Shown one piece after another: positions 26,848 through 38,748 of a stretch of DNA of 64,000 nucleotides. Made by a program: the position numbers and the translations under genes. The notes under the pieces are model-generated. The model did not search any database. It saw only the letters and a list, made by a program, of their open reading frames with translations, and was not told the origin of the DNA. The number at the start of each line of letters is the position of its first letter. The stretch's first letter is position 1. This stretch comes from Ciborinia camelliae. Its lineage: Eukaryota; Ascomycota; Leotiomycetes; Helotiales; Sclerotiniaceae. The DNA is taken from NCBI GenBank assembly GCA_025890175.1, contig JANPYM010000010.1:1828427-1892426 (forward strand), read 5' to 3'.

Positions 26848-27762
26848 ATGTCAAACGGAAAAACAGGCCAACCAGCTCCTCGAAGACGCCGCATGGAGAC
26901 CGTCATAGAAGAAGCACCCAGCCACGACGGCACCCCAACGACAGCAGCATACTGGTGGCCACGAGAACCCAACCTGCGCCCTCTGTATGCGCACCGAGTT
27001 TATGATACCACATCCGATGCATCTATCCCAGGACGCGCAGCAGAGTTGGCTAAGGTCATCAATGAGAAGACTTGGGATTATCGTGATGGGTATGGCGGTG
27101 GAGAAGCCGATCGTATTGAGGTCGTAGCTTTGCCCATGCCTGAGGATGCGACGGCTGAGGAAAGGGTTGAGAAGTCTAAAGTGCATTATATGGCCGAAGT
27201 ATCAACTCGTGAGGCAGATTGGCATCTACCAAGGACATTTCGGCATGATGGGTATCAGAGGGCTATCATCGTAATTGATCGTCTACGAGAAGAGTGGCGG
27301 CAAGCTTTCGATCGCCCTTTTGAGATCGTGGGATCTTTGGTAATTACATTTTTCCTCGCTTTGATGCACATCACTCTATTGAAATACTCTACAGTCCTCT
27401 GAGTCTAATGTTAACTATGTTAATAGCATTCAAAAAACTATCTGGACTGGAAATGGGAGAGTAAGGATTCGTTTCATAATATGAACTCATCAGATTGGGC
27501 GACAAAGCTGGCTGAATGGAACTTGGAAATTTCTCTAGAACTCCAAGCTGGTCTGGAGGAAGACGGGGAGACAATGCCGAACGAGGATGTTTCGCCACAT
27601 GCTCTCGTGCATCTTGACAGAGATCTGGCCCATCTAAGGTATGGAATTGAGCAGTACTACATTGACTACGCCGGTCAAGGATTAATCGACGAGGAGTTTA
27701 GCCTAAGGGCTAGTGGTGGAGATTGGGAACATGTAAAGCCGATGAACGCTCGCTGGGAATGA
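26848..27762 (+). CDS. Conserved hypothetical protein, unknown function
   Basis: Two exons, 26848-27339 and 27427-27762, give 275 residues with a clean phase-0 intron (GTAATT to TTAATAG, 87 nt). The protein is hydrophilic and rich in Trp, Glu, Asp and Arg. Basic residues lead (APRRRRMETV), followed by AAYWWPREPNLRPLY and several Trp-containing acidic helices (LREEWRQAFDRP, NYLDWKWESKD, SDWATKLAEWNLE). No signal peptide, membrane helix or catalytic motif is visible. Codon use and GC content differ sharply from the AT block just upstream. I do not recognise a family. It is the first gene after the AT-rich block. Confidence 0.7.
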
Positions 27763-28460
27763 GCCTTCCACTGTGAAACATACTTTTCGTTAATTTCACT
27801 ATGCACGAATATAACTAGCTTTGCTACCACTGGGTGCTTTTCTTCTCCTGGCACGATTCAAATTGAGATGCTAGTTGATTACCCAATAGCTCTCCAGCAT
27901 ATGTATCTCGAGTGTTTATATTCGACCAGAAGTATTTAGACCCGTCTCTACCTACTTAAATACGCACTACGGTACATTATTCCTGCGGATTATAGAATTG
28001 AGAGGAAACACCAACACAATATGCCTCGTCCAACCAGAAATTGGGGTAACCCTAACCCTACGTGATTATAATACCGCTCATTGGCCATCAAGCCTACAGG
28101 GGTTTTGGAAAGTGTTAATGTTAACGCCAATTGGTCACAAAATTGAAATGTCATGTCATAAAATATTGCGATCAGTGATTGGCTGAATTTGCCTAAGGTT
28201 GACCTTACATACATAATCTAAAGCGAATGCCAAAAGTTCAATCCAATACCTACTTATGCCATATAGGTACCTTATTATTGCACCGAATTCTGATCTTGAG
28301 TTCTCGTCCATTACATTACAACACCATTAAATTAAAACCATTAAAGAAGCTGCCTTTCTAAGAAGCCACCAATGTCCATCCCATTGCCTAGCTTCACTGA
28401 GACCGGCTCCGATGTGAATCAACTTCCTCCTTCAATTATCAACTACTCAACTACCCATAT
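27763..28460. other. Intergenic
   Basis: No gene seen. A CCCTAACCCTA stretch near 28050 is only two telomere-like units and is not taken as telomeric. Confidence 0.45.
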
Positions 28461-28776
28461 CTAAGAATCGCCTGTTGGGTCATACGCTGCAACGAGGAGC
28501 CCACTTTCATCAACACTGTCGTCGGGCCATGTAACGTATTCATCGCCATCTATCATGAGTTTAGCACAAATATTCTTCATAGTTGAAAGATCTTAGGTCT
28601 TTTCACGAACCTGCAGCTCGAATAGCGATAGCGGAGGAGTCTTCAACTATTGATGTTAGCCGGATAACATATCAGCTAATAAGTGCTCTATTTTTCTTAC
28701 CAAGGCGTCCTAGAGGGGTGGCAATGGCGATAAGTCCAAAACTCAGCGTTATGAGTTGGTGAAAATTGATGTGCAT
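28461..28776 (-). CDS. Candidate small secreted peptide (about 68 residues)
   Basis: A weakly supported small gene. Exon 1 (28776-28701) begins ATG and encodes a signal-peptide-like stretch, MHINFHQLITLSFGLIAIAT, ending in PLGRL at a consensus GTAAGA donor. Splicing to an AG at 28593-28592 (intron 109 nt) opens exon 2 (28591-28461), whose frame runs KNICAKLMIDGDEYVTWPDD and ends in AAYDPTGDS and a stop. The intron contains a second possible exon (VEDSSAIAIRAAG) after another CAATAG acceptor, but using it requires a 19-nt intron or early stop, so splicing is uncertain. There is one cysteine and no internal repeat. It lies about 800 bp from a divergently oriented UstYa-type gene, which raises the question of a ribosomal peptide precursor. 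It could also be an ordinary small secreted protein or not a gene. Confidence 0.35.
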
Positions 28777-29574
28777 TTTGCTTTGGGGTCTTTGGGGTCT
28801 CTGGGGTCTTTGGGTTCTTTGATTCAGTCGAGTTCGAAGTGTGTTGGATATCTCTGGGAAAATGCAGTTAAGTATGGTGGTGGTGGGTTTAGTCGATCAT
28901 TTTGTACTTGACTTCAGCTTAAAGGTTTTTGTTTTTCTTCATCTTCGGATCTGTTCGTCCGGAATTACCCAGAATATTGGATTTTGACAAGGAGCATAAT
29001 TCTTCGCCTTCCACATGTGCAAGTACCGAGTACCATTTCTCATGTTCTGCTTTACAATGATGCTTGTATAAATTGATTATCAGGGTTAGTTTTCACTGGG
29101 TAGCATTTTCCCCAGGCGTAAAAAGGTTTCCCCAAATCTCTGTTCGAATTTTGTTGCATGAGTGTTGGACATTCATCTTTGCCACAGTAGAATTTTACCG
29201 TTTTGAACTTAACCGGTGACCTGAAGAAGGTTCGGTAACCATTTTATTGGGTACCATCGATTTCAGCTGCTTGCGATTAAATGCTTGGTTAGACGAGGAT
29301 TTTCCGATATCAATACTTCCCCTATAATCTGCGGGAATGTCATCGGGTGTTGGATTTTTGACCATGATACTATTCTTAACTAGGTGGACGAAGCACGAAG
29401 CCTACCACCAAGACAATCAATCATACGACGTGCTTCAAGTAGAAACACCGAGATAAATGCGCTCATCTGATGGTGCTGGGCTTGACTCCCCGATATGGCT
29501 CTGCTCAAATAAAAGCATTTGGCATTTACTGGCCTCAATCTTAAGCAAGATATATATTTTTTGGTCACAACACA
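28777..29574. other. Intergenic between candidate peptide (-) and UstYa gene (+)
   Basis: An 800-bp divergent spacer. A GGGTCTTTG-type short repeat lies at about 28783-28816, just before the candidate peptide start. No other gene seen. Confidence 0.45.
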
Positions 29575-30478
29575 ATGTCGTCAGAATGTAAACCATTTTT
29601 ATCTGATGGAGAAAGATCAGAGACCAAAAGTCTTAGACATGGACCTGACAATTTAAGCCTACCTTGGCGAGTCATACTATTGCATATTTCACTCATCGCG
29701 GTATACACTATCATTTTCATCTTCACCTTAAGTCGATCGACCTTGGAAATATCGACTTCCGTCCATCGTATGCTTCATCATCTTCCCATTGCAGTCAGTT
29801 TCTGATATATTTGATCTCCTTAGCTATATCGGGCCTGAAGATTCAGTATTTGCCCATTGCCCCTCCCGACCTTCCATCATCACCTTACGCTGGACCACCG
29901 AGCAATTCAATAGATCAAGCGTGGCATGATCTTTTGAAAGACATGAATATACGAGTCACATCAGAGGAACTAGAAAAAAGTAATCAAAAGTCCATATCAC
30001 TTCCCGAAGGCGGCGGACACATGGCATGGATTGGAGCCCATCACCAGCTACATTGCATAGCAAGTCTCGCCTTGCTTGTGACTTGCAACAAGTAACTAAC
30101 CAAACGACAGAAAATGCTTCGACGTTGGAACTATCGAGATCATTATTATCCTAACATCACAGACCCAACAATAGAACACTGGCATGTCCACGCAGGTAAT
30201 TGATGACTTTCGGTTTCCCATTTTCATACATATTGTTGATTCTGACGTATTCATCAGATCACTGCTTCGATGTTCTACGCAGTGCAGTAATGTGTCAAGG
30301 CGATACAACACTCACGACTTTCGGATGGGAAAAATTATCCAAGCCACAACCGCACGTCAAAGCAACAGAGCACCGATGCGTAGACTGGGACGCACTAACG
30401 AAATCTCTCGCTGATCGTGTTGTTGGCGAAGAAGAAATGACTGCGCTGGTAAATCCTAGATTGGAACAAGATGCATGA
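29575..30478 (+). CDS. UstYa-like protein (DUF3328)
   Basis: Exons 29575-29767, 29824-30059, 30111-30195 and 30258-30478 give 244 residues, normal for the family. A single membrane helix (about residues 31-53) follows a short cytosolic N-terminus. The lumenal part has SSPYAGPPSNSIDQAWHDLL, then two HxxHC motifs: HQLHC (138-142), followed by KMLRRWNYRDHYYP, and HADHC (170-174), followed by FDVLRSAVMC. HRCVDWD near the end is also typical. UstYa-family proteins act as copper-dependent oxidases or cyclases in fungal RiPP pathways (ustiloxin, asperipin, cyclochlorotine) and in some other clusters. Both histidine motifs are intact, so activity is expected. The second intron (30060-30110) begins GCAAGT, a GC-AG intron; without it the HxxHC region does not continue. 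A second UstYa gene lies convergent 770 bp downstream. Confidence 0.88.
30060..30110 (+). other. GC-AG intron in UstYa-like gene
   Basis: The donor GCAAGT differs from consensus only at the T, and the acceptor is ACGACAG after a CTAAC branch-like site. Excision joins HQLHCI to KMLRRW in frame. Confidence 0.65.
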
Positions 30479-31248
30479 TCGGTGTAGGGCTCGGGACCGC
30501 TGTTGATATGTGGTGTTCAATTACCAATGAAATATATATTTCCTTTAACGCTCTTTGTACTACATGTTTATGCTGGCTGACGGAATTTTGATTTGAGACC
30601 TTCAACGCTTTCGGCACTGCACATTATCGTCGGCTGATAGAGCTGCGAATGAGCCCCCAACGCTGATGGTGGAAAACTATTTGATAGGCAAAGATCGGAT
30701 GCATCGATATATTGCGACTTTTTCTGTTTTTTTTTCAATTTATCCCTATGAAGGCTGGGCCGAAGTAACCTATGGCAAATACATGATTTAGGTCGAGAAT
30801 GAATCATATACCAGCACTGAGTTAAACTATCAGGACAAACTATTGAAATAAATCGCTGTAGTAAATTATGACGGTGAACCATAACGGTAGATTATTGAGA
30901 TAAACTATTGACGTGAATCTTTGAAGCTAATTACTACAAACATATTTGTACCCTTCATTGTCTCAATACAAATTCGAATCTACAAATCCTTAGCTCAACT
31001 CTTTTCGTTTTAAAGGTCATAGTCATTGGTGTTCGATACAATTTTTATACGGAGCTCCAATCCTTACTGCACCACAATCTACCAACGCTACTATCATACA
31101 AAACTCTTGTCGAGTTCCTACTACTACCCTCCTCTCTACCAATCCTACATGTCTCACCGCTATTCATGGGCTCTTCTCCAAATTTGAAACAAATTATCGT
31201 CCCTATTCACCCATCACGCATGGCCCGGCCATTCTCCATGCCCATCCA
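30479..31248. other. Intergenic, convergent 3' ends
   Basis: Spacer between the 3' ends of the two UstYa-like genes. Frames on either strand are short and lack HxxHC or other motifs. No gene seen. Confidence 0.5.
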
Positions 31249-32274
31249 TCATCCCTCACGGTCTAATCTCTGTCTCTCCTCCACCCACTCCTGCAAATCT
31301 CCCCAATTCGTACACATATGCTCAGTACCCCATCCCGTTACACCCTGAACCATTCTCTCATTAGCAAGTCCTCACAACCCTTTATCCTCCATCCGCCTCC
31401 CCCCTATTTTTAATACCAAAACACAACCACGGCTACAAACAACGGGGAAATGGACCTTGAACAAATAAGGGGGCACGCTTACTTTTAATTCTGGGTTAAC
31501 TCTTTCAATAGTACTATCCCCACAACACATCAAGCTCTGCCTCAAAAAATCAATACAATGCCTCATATGACTTCTTCTCATATGAGGCTCTAGATCTTCT
31601 TCGAGAAGTAATGTTCCTATAGTCGCAGCGTCATTGTTGAGGTAATATATGTGGCGCATTCCATCCTATTTGTTACCATCAGTTTACCATTCTAGACAGA
31701 GTTATGAAACCCAATGGAATATGGTAGGATTGAGGAAATATGAGAAGATGAGAAGCAGATTAGGTCCCTTACCAAACAATGCAACTGATGCAGTACACTC
31801 AACGTAGCTCTCTCTCCTTCTATATACGGATGATTGAAAAATCCCCCACGGCTTTTCCCTGGAAATAGTCCATTCCAGGCAGTGTCTGTGACAGTGGATG
31901 GCGGGTATGAGAAATTTCTATTATAGGAGAAAGTCAGTTGTTCTTTGGTAACTGAGAAAGTGATATCAGCTTTACGCCCATGCTACTTTATCTCTGAATC
32001 GAGGAATTAACACACATTGAGGTCCGGAAGGGGAATGAACCATCGATGGTCCATCCGAAAATCTTGCGAAGACAAATCCGAGCGTACCGGACGCAAAAGA
32101 TGCAGTGAGGAGTAGTAGGATATTCCATCTTGAATTTCTCTTTCTCACTTCATTTCTGGAGTTCTCAGATTTCGCTTCTTGGTCGGAATCTGCTGCGAGG
32201 GGGGCGTAGAGTGGAATTCTGGTGAGTATGTGAAACCACATGGCTTCACGAAGTTTAGAAACAGGCGTGTGCAA
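31249..32274 (-). CDS. UstYa-like protein (DUF3328), second copy
   Basis: Exons 32274-31976, 31917-31773, 31665-31483 and 31344-31249 give 240 residues. One membrane helix (about 50-70) follows a basic cytosolic N-terminus. The lumenal part reads VLIPRFRDKVAWANFSYPPS, then TAWNGLFP, then the motifs HQLHC (143-147), with DGMRHIYY after it, and HMRHC (181-185), with IDFLRQSLMC after it. The C-terminus is the family-typical GWGTEHMCTNWGDLQEWV. Both HxxHC motifs are intact. The last intron (138 nt) is longer than its neighbours. Sequence details differ clearly from the 29575-30478 copy, so these are diverged paralogs, not a recent duplication. Pairs of UstYa-type genes are common in fungal RiPP clusters. 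Confidence 0.85.
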
Positions 32275-33887
32275 CTTTACTGCTCAAAGAATAGGTAGAT
32301 GTAGATGACTGGTATGATAACATTGCAGCGCCGAAAATATAGAACAGTTCTCCAAATATTCCACACGGGTCATTTTTAGGTATCTATTGAACTTTTCGTT
32401 GAGAGCGGCATGGGATGTGTACGGATTTGGTCATGGCGTTTGGAGATAGCTGGGTAGTTTGAAGTAGATTGTGCGAATATTTCGTTACTGCACATCTTCA
32501 ATTGCTACATTGATCGTGTGCATCACGAGATAAAAGTCAATGGTAGGACCATCCACACACTTCTTATCGTCTTGGACTCTTGGTAGGTAGTACATGTAGA
32601 GCGAGGAATCTGAGCGGTGTATAACCATAGAACCTCCTAAGCTCCTTTCTTCCACATCCAGAATCTATCTTTTGTCTATCAATCCTGGAACATCATAATG
32701 AAACTTAAATACTCACTCGTCGCCACAATCAATATTCCTCTAGAAACAAGAGGCTTCAGCCAAGTTCTCATGGGGAGATGCCCAGAAATAAGCCAGGCGC
32801 CGGGGAAGAATCCTCACGGAAAATCCTCAAACTTTCCGACGCGTAAAAAGGGGGGAACCGGGTCCCATAATCCTTTTCGGCACGGGAGTGACATCCTGTA
32901 AGCACCTTGAATGACAAAAGCTCTGAACTTCCCGTGATTATCAATTTCTCAAGCTCACTTTATCCGTCTCGTGCTTTTGTGGTCGTAGTATGTCTTGAGG
33001 GTTTTAAGCCAGAATAAGGGCTGAGAGAAATGAGGAATGAGATGAGGAAACATGTGTTTTCTGTAGTGCAAATTAAGCCTAAAGTTAGCGACCCGAGAAT
33101 ATGTATGCATCTGGAAATGTGAGGGTTGCACGGCATTTGAAAATATATGGACAGACGGGAGGGGGGGTTCATAATTTATGCGAGGGCGTGTCGAAGAAGG
33201 GTGGAAAATGAACACTATTGACTTGTGGGGTATCCATCGTGTAACTGTACTTTGGATCAGACGAAATAGAGGGGTGGCTGTCATTGAATGGATTTTGGGG
33301 CGTTTTTGGGGAAGGGGGAGAAGGTAGGGTCAGAGTAAGAAGAGATAGATGAAGGATCATGAAGCTTAAATGTATTGCCAGTATGAATTTGAATATTGAA
33401 GGAATGAATCTAGACAAGTGATCCATCTCAGCCTATCTATATGTACAACCAGCAACTATCCGGCTATATTAATTAATTTGGTAACGCAAACTTGGCCACA
33501 AAATTTAAAATCTCGTGTCTACCCGGTGTACCTGAATATATCAACGCCTCATCTCTTGGGGCACGCAAAACACCATGTAATGGAAACGTGAAGTCCAAGC
33601 CCTTGCATCCATTCAAGAAGATTCCAGCTCAGCCGTTTCCACTTTTCTTTCCCTCATGATTCTGTACCTCGCCAGCCATGCCATGAATTGAGAATAACGG
33701 CAAGTGGCAGTAGCTATGTAGTACGAAGTTCTTCGTCGCTCCAGACAGTTTCTTAGTGATATATGTGAAAATATCCCCATAATCGAGTCCTCAGGTGTCA
33801 TTCATTTTAGAGCATAATTGAATATCTAATTCGTGATATCTTTCCAACTTCGAAAATTAAAGCGATCGAGGTTTCTTTTTCAAAGTT
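32275..33887. other. Intergenic with weak open frames
   Basis: No gene I can support. A minus-strand frame 33426-33169 starts with a hydrophobic stretch, then becomes Pro/Ser-rich; a plus-strand frame at 32698 begins MKLKYSLVATIN. Neither has family features or a good splice partner. Confidence 0.4.
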
Positions 33888-35230
33888 ATGGCAATCCCAG
33901 AAGTAGCTGTTGGCGGCGTTGTCGCAAATGTGATTCTCGCTTTCTTTGCAACTATCATAGTTTCCTTGAGATTTTACGCTAGGAAGAGAAGTAAGCTGGC
34001 CTTACAAGCTGATGATTGGCTGATCCTATTCTGTTTGGTATGTTCATTCACATGATCCAATTCTCACCATGTATCCCATTAACGACTCTTGTCTTATCAG
34101 GTATGCTCACTCGCACTCTGCGTTGAATGCATCTATGCAGCGGCGACTGGACTTCGGGGAGTTCACCTATCGACATTGAGTTTCCCAAACATCGAGCGTT
34201 TCTTTGAAATCCAGTTTGCAGATACCCTGATGTGCCATTTCGTATATGGACTCATCAAGGTATCGGTGGTGGTTTTTTATAAGCGGATCTTCCCCAATCG
34301 GACTTTCAATATATGTGCAAATACCGTGTTGGGTATGATTTCGCTGTATATGATCTTTTCTTTTTTCGTAAGTATTAATGAATTCTGCCGATGTTTCAAA
34401 ATACTGACGATATGCTCCATGTAGCTTTTCCTCTTTTCCGCGCATCCTATTGCCGCCTATTGGAATACATCACCAGAGCTAATCGGCACCCAATTCGTTC
34501 TGGATGTCCCAAATCTTGTCATCGCTTGTGCTGCTGTAGATATCTTCCTAGATATAGCAGTTCTAAGTCTTCCTTTCCCCGTCATCAAGGGTCTGCATAT
34601 GCCAACGGATAGGAAATTTTATGTCTCTGGTGTCTTCCTTCTTGGTGCCTTGTAAGAAAAGAAACCCCTGCCATTCCATCCCGAAACACATATTATCGTG
34701 GCTAAATTATCATAGCTGTCTCATCTCATCCTGTATCCGACTTTACTATACCCAGAAACTATTTGGAACAAGCACACCTGATCTAAGTGAGTCTTTTGAT
34801 CCCCTTTCACCGCACACCTTTCACCCCTCATCACCACAATCTAACGCCATGCACCCCAGAACTCGACGAAGAAGTCTACCTCTGGGCACACATCGAAGCC
34901 TACGCGTCAATAATAACAGCCTGTTTGCCAACTCTGGCCCCTCTCCTCCGCGGTGGGCGCAATCTCGGAAGCATGATCGGCAGCGTGCGCTCCATATTCT
35001 CCATCCGTAGCAAAAGCAGTTCCTTGTTCCGAAAACAATCTTCCGATTCCCAATCCAACAATTTACCGAGTCCACACTCTGAGAAGGCACCGTGGAACGA
35101 GGATGGTCCAACTTCAGTTGTCACGGGAGGGACAGGTGATTTGGAATCTCAGAAGTATCCCAAGTATCCCGAGAAGAGAATTTTGGTCCAGAAGAGTTTT
35201 GTTTCGGCTGCTGGATCGGCGGTTAACTGA
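33888..35230 (+). CDS. SAT4-type seven-helix membrane protein (rhodopsin-like)
   Basis: Integral membrane protein of the fungal rhodopsin-like/SAT4 family (PF20684), often grouped with Pth11-like receptors. Exons 33888-34037, 34101-34367, 34425-34651, 34716-34786 and 34860-35230 give 361 residues. Helix 1 starts after AIPEVAVGG and is followed by LRFYARKR and ADDWLIL. FADTLMCHFVYGLIKVSVVVFYKRIFP spans helix 3 and the KRIF loop in two adjacent stretches. AAYWN, the LDVPNLVIACAAVDIFLDI helix and LPFPVIKGL follow, then CLISSCIRLYYTQKL and EEVYLWAHIEAY with helix 7. The C-terminal tail is Ser-rich and cytosolic. All intron phases match. It lacks an N-terminal CFEM domain and a retinal-binding lysine motif, so a light-receptor role is not implied. 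Function unknown. Confidence 0.85.
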
Positions 35231-35728
35231 AATGTGGTGCTCGGTTGATATTTGAGATATGTTGCTTCGAGATGTATTATTTAGTCGGCTTCATTTGCAG
35301 TTGGAGGCTAGATGTGAGCAGCCCAATCCTTTCTGTAAAAAATATGTTATTATTAGATTCTATATTGTTATTTGCCAATGTATAATGCCCAACAACTGTC
35401 ACGAGAAATGGAGAATTCAGAGGCGTTGGATGATTCTTAGAAGACAAACTAATGTCTCTTTCCGACTTCGGCGTGACCGAACGCAATGAGATATCGGAAA
35501 CAGACACTCCGAGATATGATTGCGACTTTTTGACTACTCCGCACTCACCACACAACTGAAGCTGAATTTTGAAACCACAACCCTAAAACCAATACTTCCG
35601 ATGTATTTCATCTTGACCGTTTCTCAATTTCGATTCAAATGACTCTGGTCTCGGACCCTTAGCGCGCGCATGGGCTATACTGCCTTGAATCCCGATCCCA
35701 TACACTTCCCAACTAACCTTCGAAAGTC
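35231..35728. other. Intergenic
   Basis: About 500 bp downstream of the SAT4-type gene. No gene seen. Confidence 0.45.
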
Positions 35729-36970
35729 ATGACCTTCTTCTCCTATAATCAAGACCTATCACTATTGGAGTACCCCGCTGGCCATTTGAACCGTAAATGG
35801 GACGGATACATACGCTCGTACTGGGTCGTTTGGGTTTACGACCCGATATGCCTTACGTTGTATCCTTTTATTCAAGAACGGCATTTGTAAAAGTTTGTAA
35901 GGTTAAACTTGAAGGGCGAGGAGAAGAACAAAAAGAGAGGGCTTATGAATTGAGCGCCACCTATCCTTGCAGGAGAGCGATGAAACGCCGGGGGAAGTGG
36001 CCACCATAAATTTTGCACGAAAGTCAGAGGTTCCAGCCACAAGGGTATTGTAATCGCCTGGGATGTGGGATTCAAATAGATTTTTAACGAGAAGACTGGA
36101 GGGCGAATCTCTCAGACGAAGTGGAAATTTTGACATTTGTTCAAAAAGACGAAGTGGTGAGAAGCATAGCGGAATATCAAGCAAAGATCTCTAAGACAAG
36201 TTTTTACGATATAGGAAATCCTTGCGACGCGCAGGATACGGAAGACTATATCACAGATCTTTGATACGGTGGTTTCAATACTTTGTATTAAACATCGAGG
36301 GAATTTCGGCCTTTTGTTGGTCGAATGATATCGATAGCTTCAATTTGTGACAATCATTCATACTATTCATTCCCCGATAGCAGATCTTTTGGTCCCTATG
36401 TGGAAAGAAATATCGACGACATTGCGAACTTCACCCAATGATCAAGAAATGACCGAAGCGCAAAGCCTTCAGAGACATGTTCAAAAGATCTATTTCAAAA
36501 TTCTTCAGATGCTTCCCGGAACAACAGTACCTATCTGCGGTTCTTATTCACGACGACTTATCGATCAGAAATCTTTTTATTGAAGACGTGGGAAGTTTGA
36601 TGGGTGTTTTGGGATGGCAGAATGCCATTTCCATGCCAACCTGGGAAGCAACTCAATTCCCACAATTTTTGAGTAGCGACGATACACAGCAATCCAAACC
36701 AGAAGCCGGAAAGACGTAAATCGTGATAGAGATGGCAGAACTGATGTGGTAAAGTTGAGACGTCTTCATGGAGAGTAGATGGCGAGAAGGTTTGTCGCTT
36801 GGAAAGAAGAGATACATCAATGGAAGAGAAAGAGGGACCTTAAATCTGCGTGCAAATTTTCTAGTATTGAGAATTGGGTAGATGCAATCAATAAGATTGT
36901 GCCCATAGCCATGTTAAAGCAAGAGATCCAGGTACTTATGACGACGCCAGATAAAAGAACTTTAGGGTGA
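35729..36970 (+). pseudogene. Decayed APH-family (aminoglycoside phosphotransferase-like) gene
   Basis: Pieces of a fungal APH-type protein appear in order but in different frames and broken by stops. Near 35729 a start frame runs through KWDGYIRSYWVV and ends at a TAA (about 35888). Near 35950 DETPGEVATINFAR and SEVPATRV appear, then a stop, with the continuing AWDVGF in another frame and LEGESLR back in the first. Near 36540-36670 comes LIHDDLSIRNLFIED followed by MGVLGWQNAISMPTWEA; the usual active-site LDW of this family reads LGW here. A final basic frame, 36779-36970, resembles the C-terminal helices. No intron set removes all the stops and shifts, so this is a pseudogene rather than a mis-spliced gene. 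Confidence 0.75.
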
Positions 36971-36986
36971 AAGATCGCTTTGAAAC

Positions 36987-38748
36987 TTAAGCTTTCTTAT
37001 CCTTCGCCAAATTGGCAACAATCTTCATTTCCTCATCAGAAGGCATATTGACGATCATGAGATATAGAACATCCTATTACCATGTGAGTATTCTGCGACT
37101 GCGACTATGATGTCGCTTCTTGCCGAAGTATATCAACTTACCTCGTGAAGCTTTCTCTTCGCAGTCCTCAGAATTCCAGTTCTGTGAGGTTTGGGATTTT
37201 CGTCCTTCGGCAAACCCTTCCTCTCTCGTCTTCTCTCTTTCCTGGCAGCACGCCCAAGATGACCACCAGACAAAACTCCAATGACCCCTCCTTGATTGAC
37301 AGGGTGAGATGGATCGGCCCAGCGCGAGGAGGGAACTTGTGGTTCGCCGGCGTTCGTTGCTAATGTTGTTGAAGGATTTTCGGATGCCTAATCAAGTAAA
37401 GTCAGATCTCATTTTGATTAATACGTGATTGAAATTAACAGTAAGTTATCTTGAGATGGAGAGGATTCAAAGCATACAAATTTAGCCGTGTTCCTCTTGT
37501 CCCTCCATTCACCAAGCCATACCCCTGCTTTTTTCATTGCATTTGCTTTTTCCTCATCACCTGCCGTCTCCAATAATGGAAAGACCAATTCTGCACTTTC
37601 CGGCATCTGCGACTGTCCCAATGTTTTACCACTGGTAGAATGAAGACTACTGCGACCGGAAACCTCACGAGAAGCCACAGATGAGATTATCTTGGTGTTC
37701 ATATCAACAGTCGAGACAAGTGTTTGTGAACCCGAAGAGCGAGCTGGCTTCCAAGTCATAAGCATAGCATAAAGTCCATGCGGTTTAAATAATCTCTCGT
37801 TCATTCCATCGAGATACTTGTTTTGCCTAGGGGGTAGAATTAGATTCATACCTCCCAGCTTGACAATCAGTGGGTCGGAGTTGACGTACTCTTTAGACAT
37901 ATATGCCCTTCTACCAAACTCAATACTGGTATGCACTGCGAAAGCAGCAGCGTGGACAATGATACTTGGCGCTACTGCAATTCCTTCTGCCATCACACTT
38001 GCAGCCACGGCCAAATTGACTACATGAAAATATGGTGATGCCTGAGTGTTCCATTAACGGTTATGTATCGCTTTGTGGTTTGCCAGATGACTCGTACCTT
38101 GATAGAAGCCTCAAATCCTATCAGAAAATCCATGAAAGTATCCTGGTCTATACCGCAATCTATCAAGACGGGAGCATAAGCCCTCACGAAACCTCGATGT
38201 TTAGATCCTGGCCTTCGTTCTGGAATGATGACCGGAACAGGCAATCCTTGCTTCGTATTTGGTCGACTGTACGAATATGAATCGGGATGTTGTTTAGTGA
38301 AGTCACCCAATATTTGCTTTACACTCTCAGGTTCATCCACTACTTCCTGATCATATGGAGGGAGCTCCGCTTGCGTATCGTCTCGAACCCAATCCCCTTC
38401 ATCGTCTTCATCATAACTTTCATATTCATGAGCATCGGAAACAATTATATGATTATCAGATGGAGCGGTGGAAGTATCAGGGGTTTTCGCACTCCGACTG
38501 CTCTCTCCTTGATTGGATTTCTTCTCTTTGTAGGAGGCATATGCGTCAGTACCAAGCCCAATGGCCCCACTAACAGCATCTCGTATAGGACGTCGACTCA
38601 TGATTCTGTCGGTACTCCGTTCAAGCGCAATTTCGGCGAATGTCGGTGGTGGAATGGGATTCTTGGAATAACTAAGAACCCAAGGGTAAGAATAAAGAAC
38701 AGAACTGTCACAATTATCTGGGACATTCTCTGTTGTTATACCCCGCAT
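36987..38748 (-). CDS. Conserved fungal protein of unknown function
   Basis: Exons 38748-38098, 38041-37478, 37387-37142 and 37073-36987 give 515 residues. A later ATG at 38604 (MSRRPIRDAVSG) would give 467 and may be the true start, as the first 48 residues look less conserved. Order of features: Gly/Ala-rich start (SGAIGLGTDAYASYKEK), acidic disordered stretch (ESYDEDDEGDWVRDD), a conserved core with YAPVLIDCGIDQDTFMDFL and ASPYFHVVNLAVAASVM, a hydrophobic helix-like stretch (APSIIVHAAAFAVHTSIEFG), then KYLDGMNERLFKPHGLYAML. The tail has LSGGHLGRAARKERRREKG-type basic residues and ends DVLYLMIVNMPSDEEM. This pattern recurs in filamentous ascomycete hypothetical proteins, but I know no assigned role. 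All intron phases are 0 and consistent. Confidence 0.75.

Noticed and set aside
28045..28062. CCCTAACCCTA telomere-like word
   Set aside because: Only two units, inside ordinary spacer; common by chance.
33169..33426. Minus-strand 85-codon frame with hydrophobic N-terminus, possible third UstYa-like gene
   Set aside because: After the hydrophobic stretch it is Pro/Ser-rich, and no HxxHC motif or good splice partner follows down to 32.7 kb.
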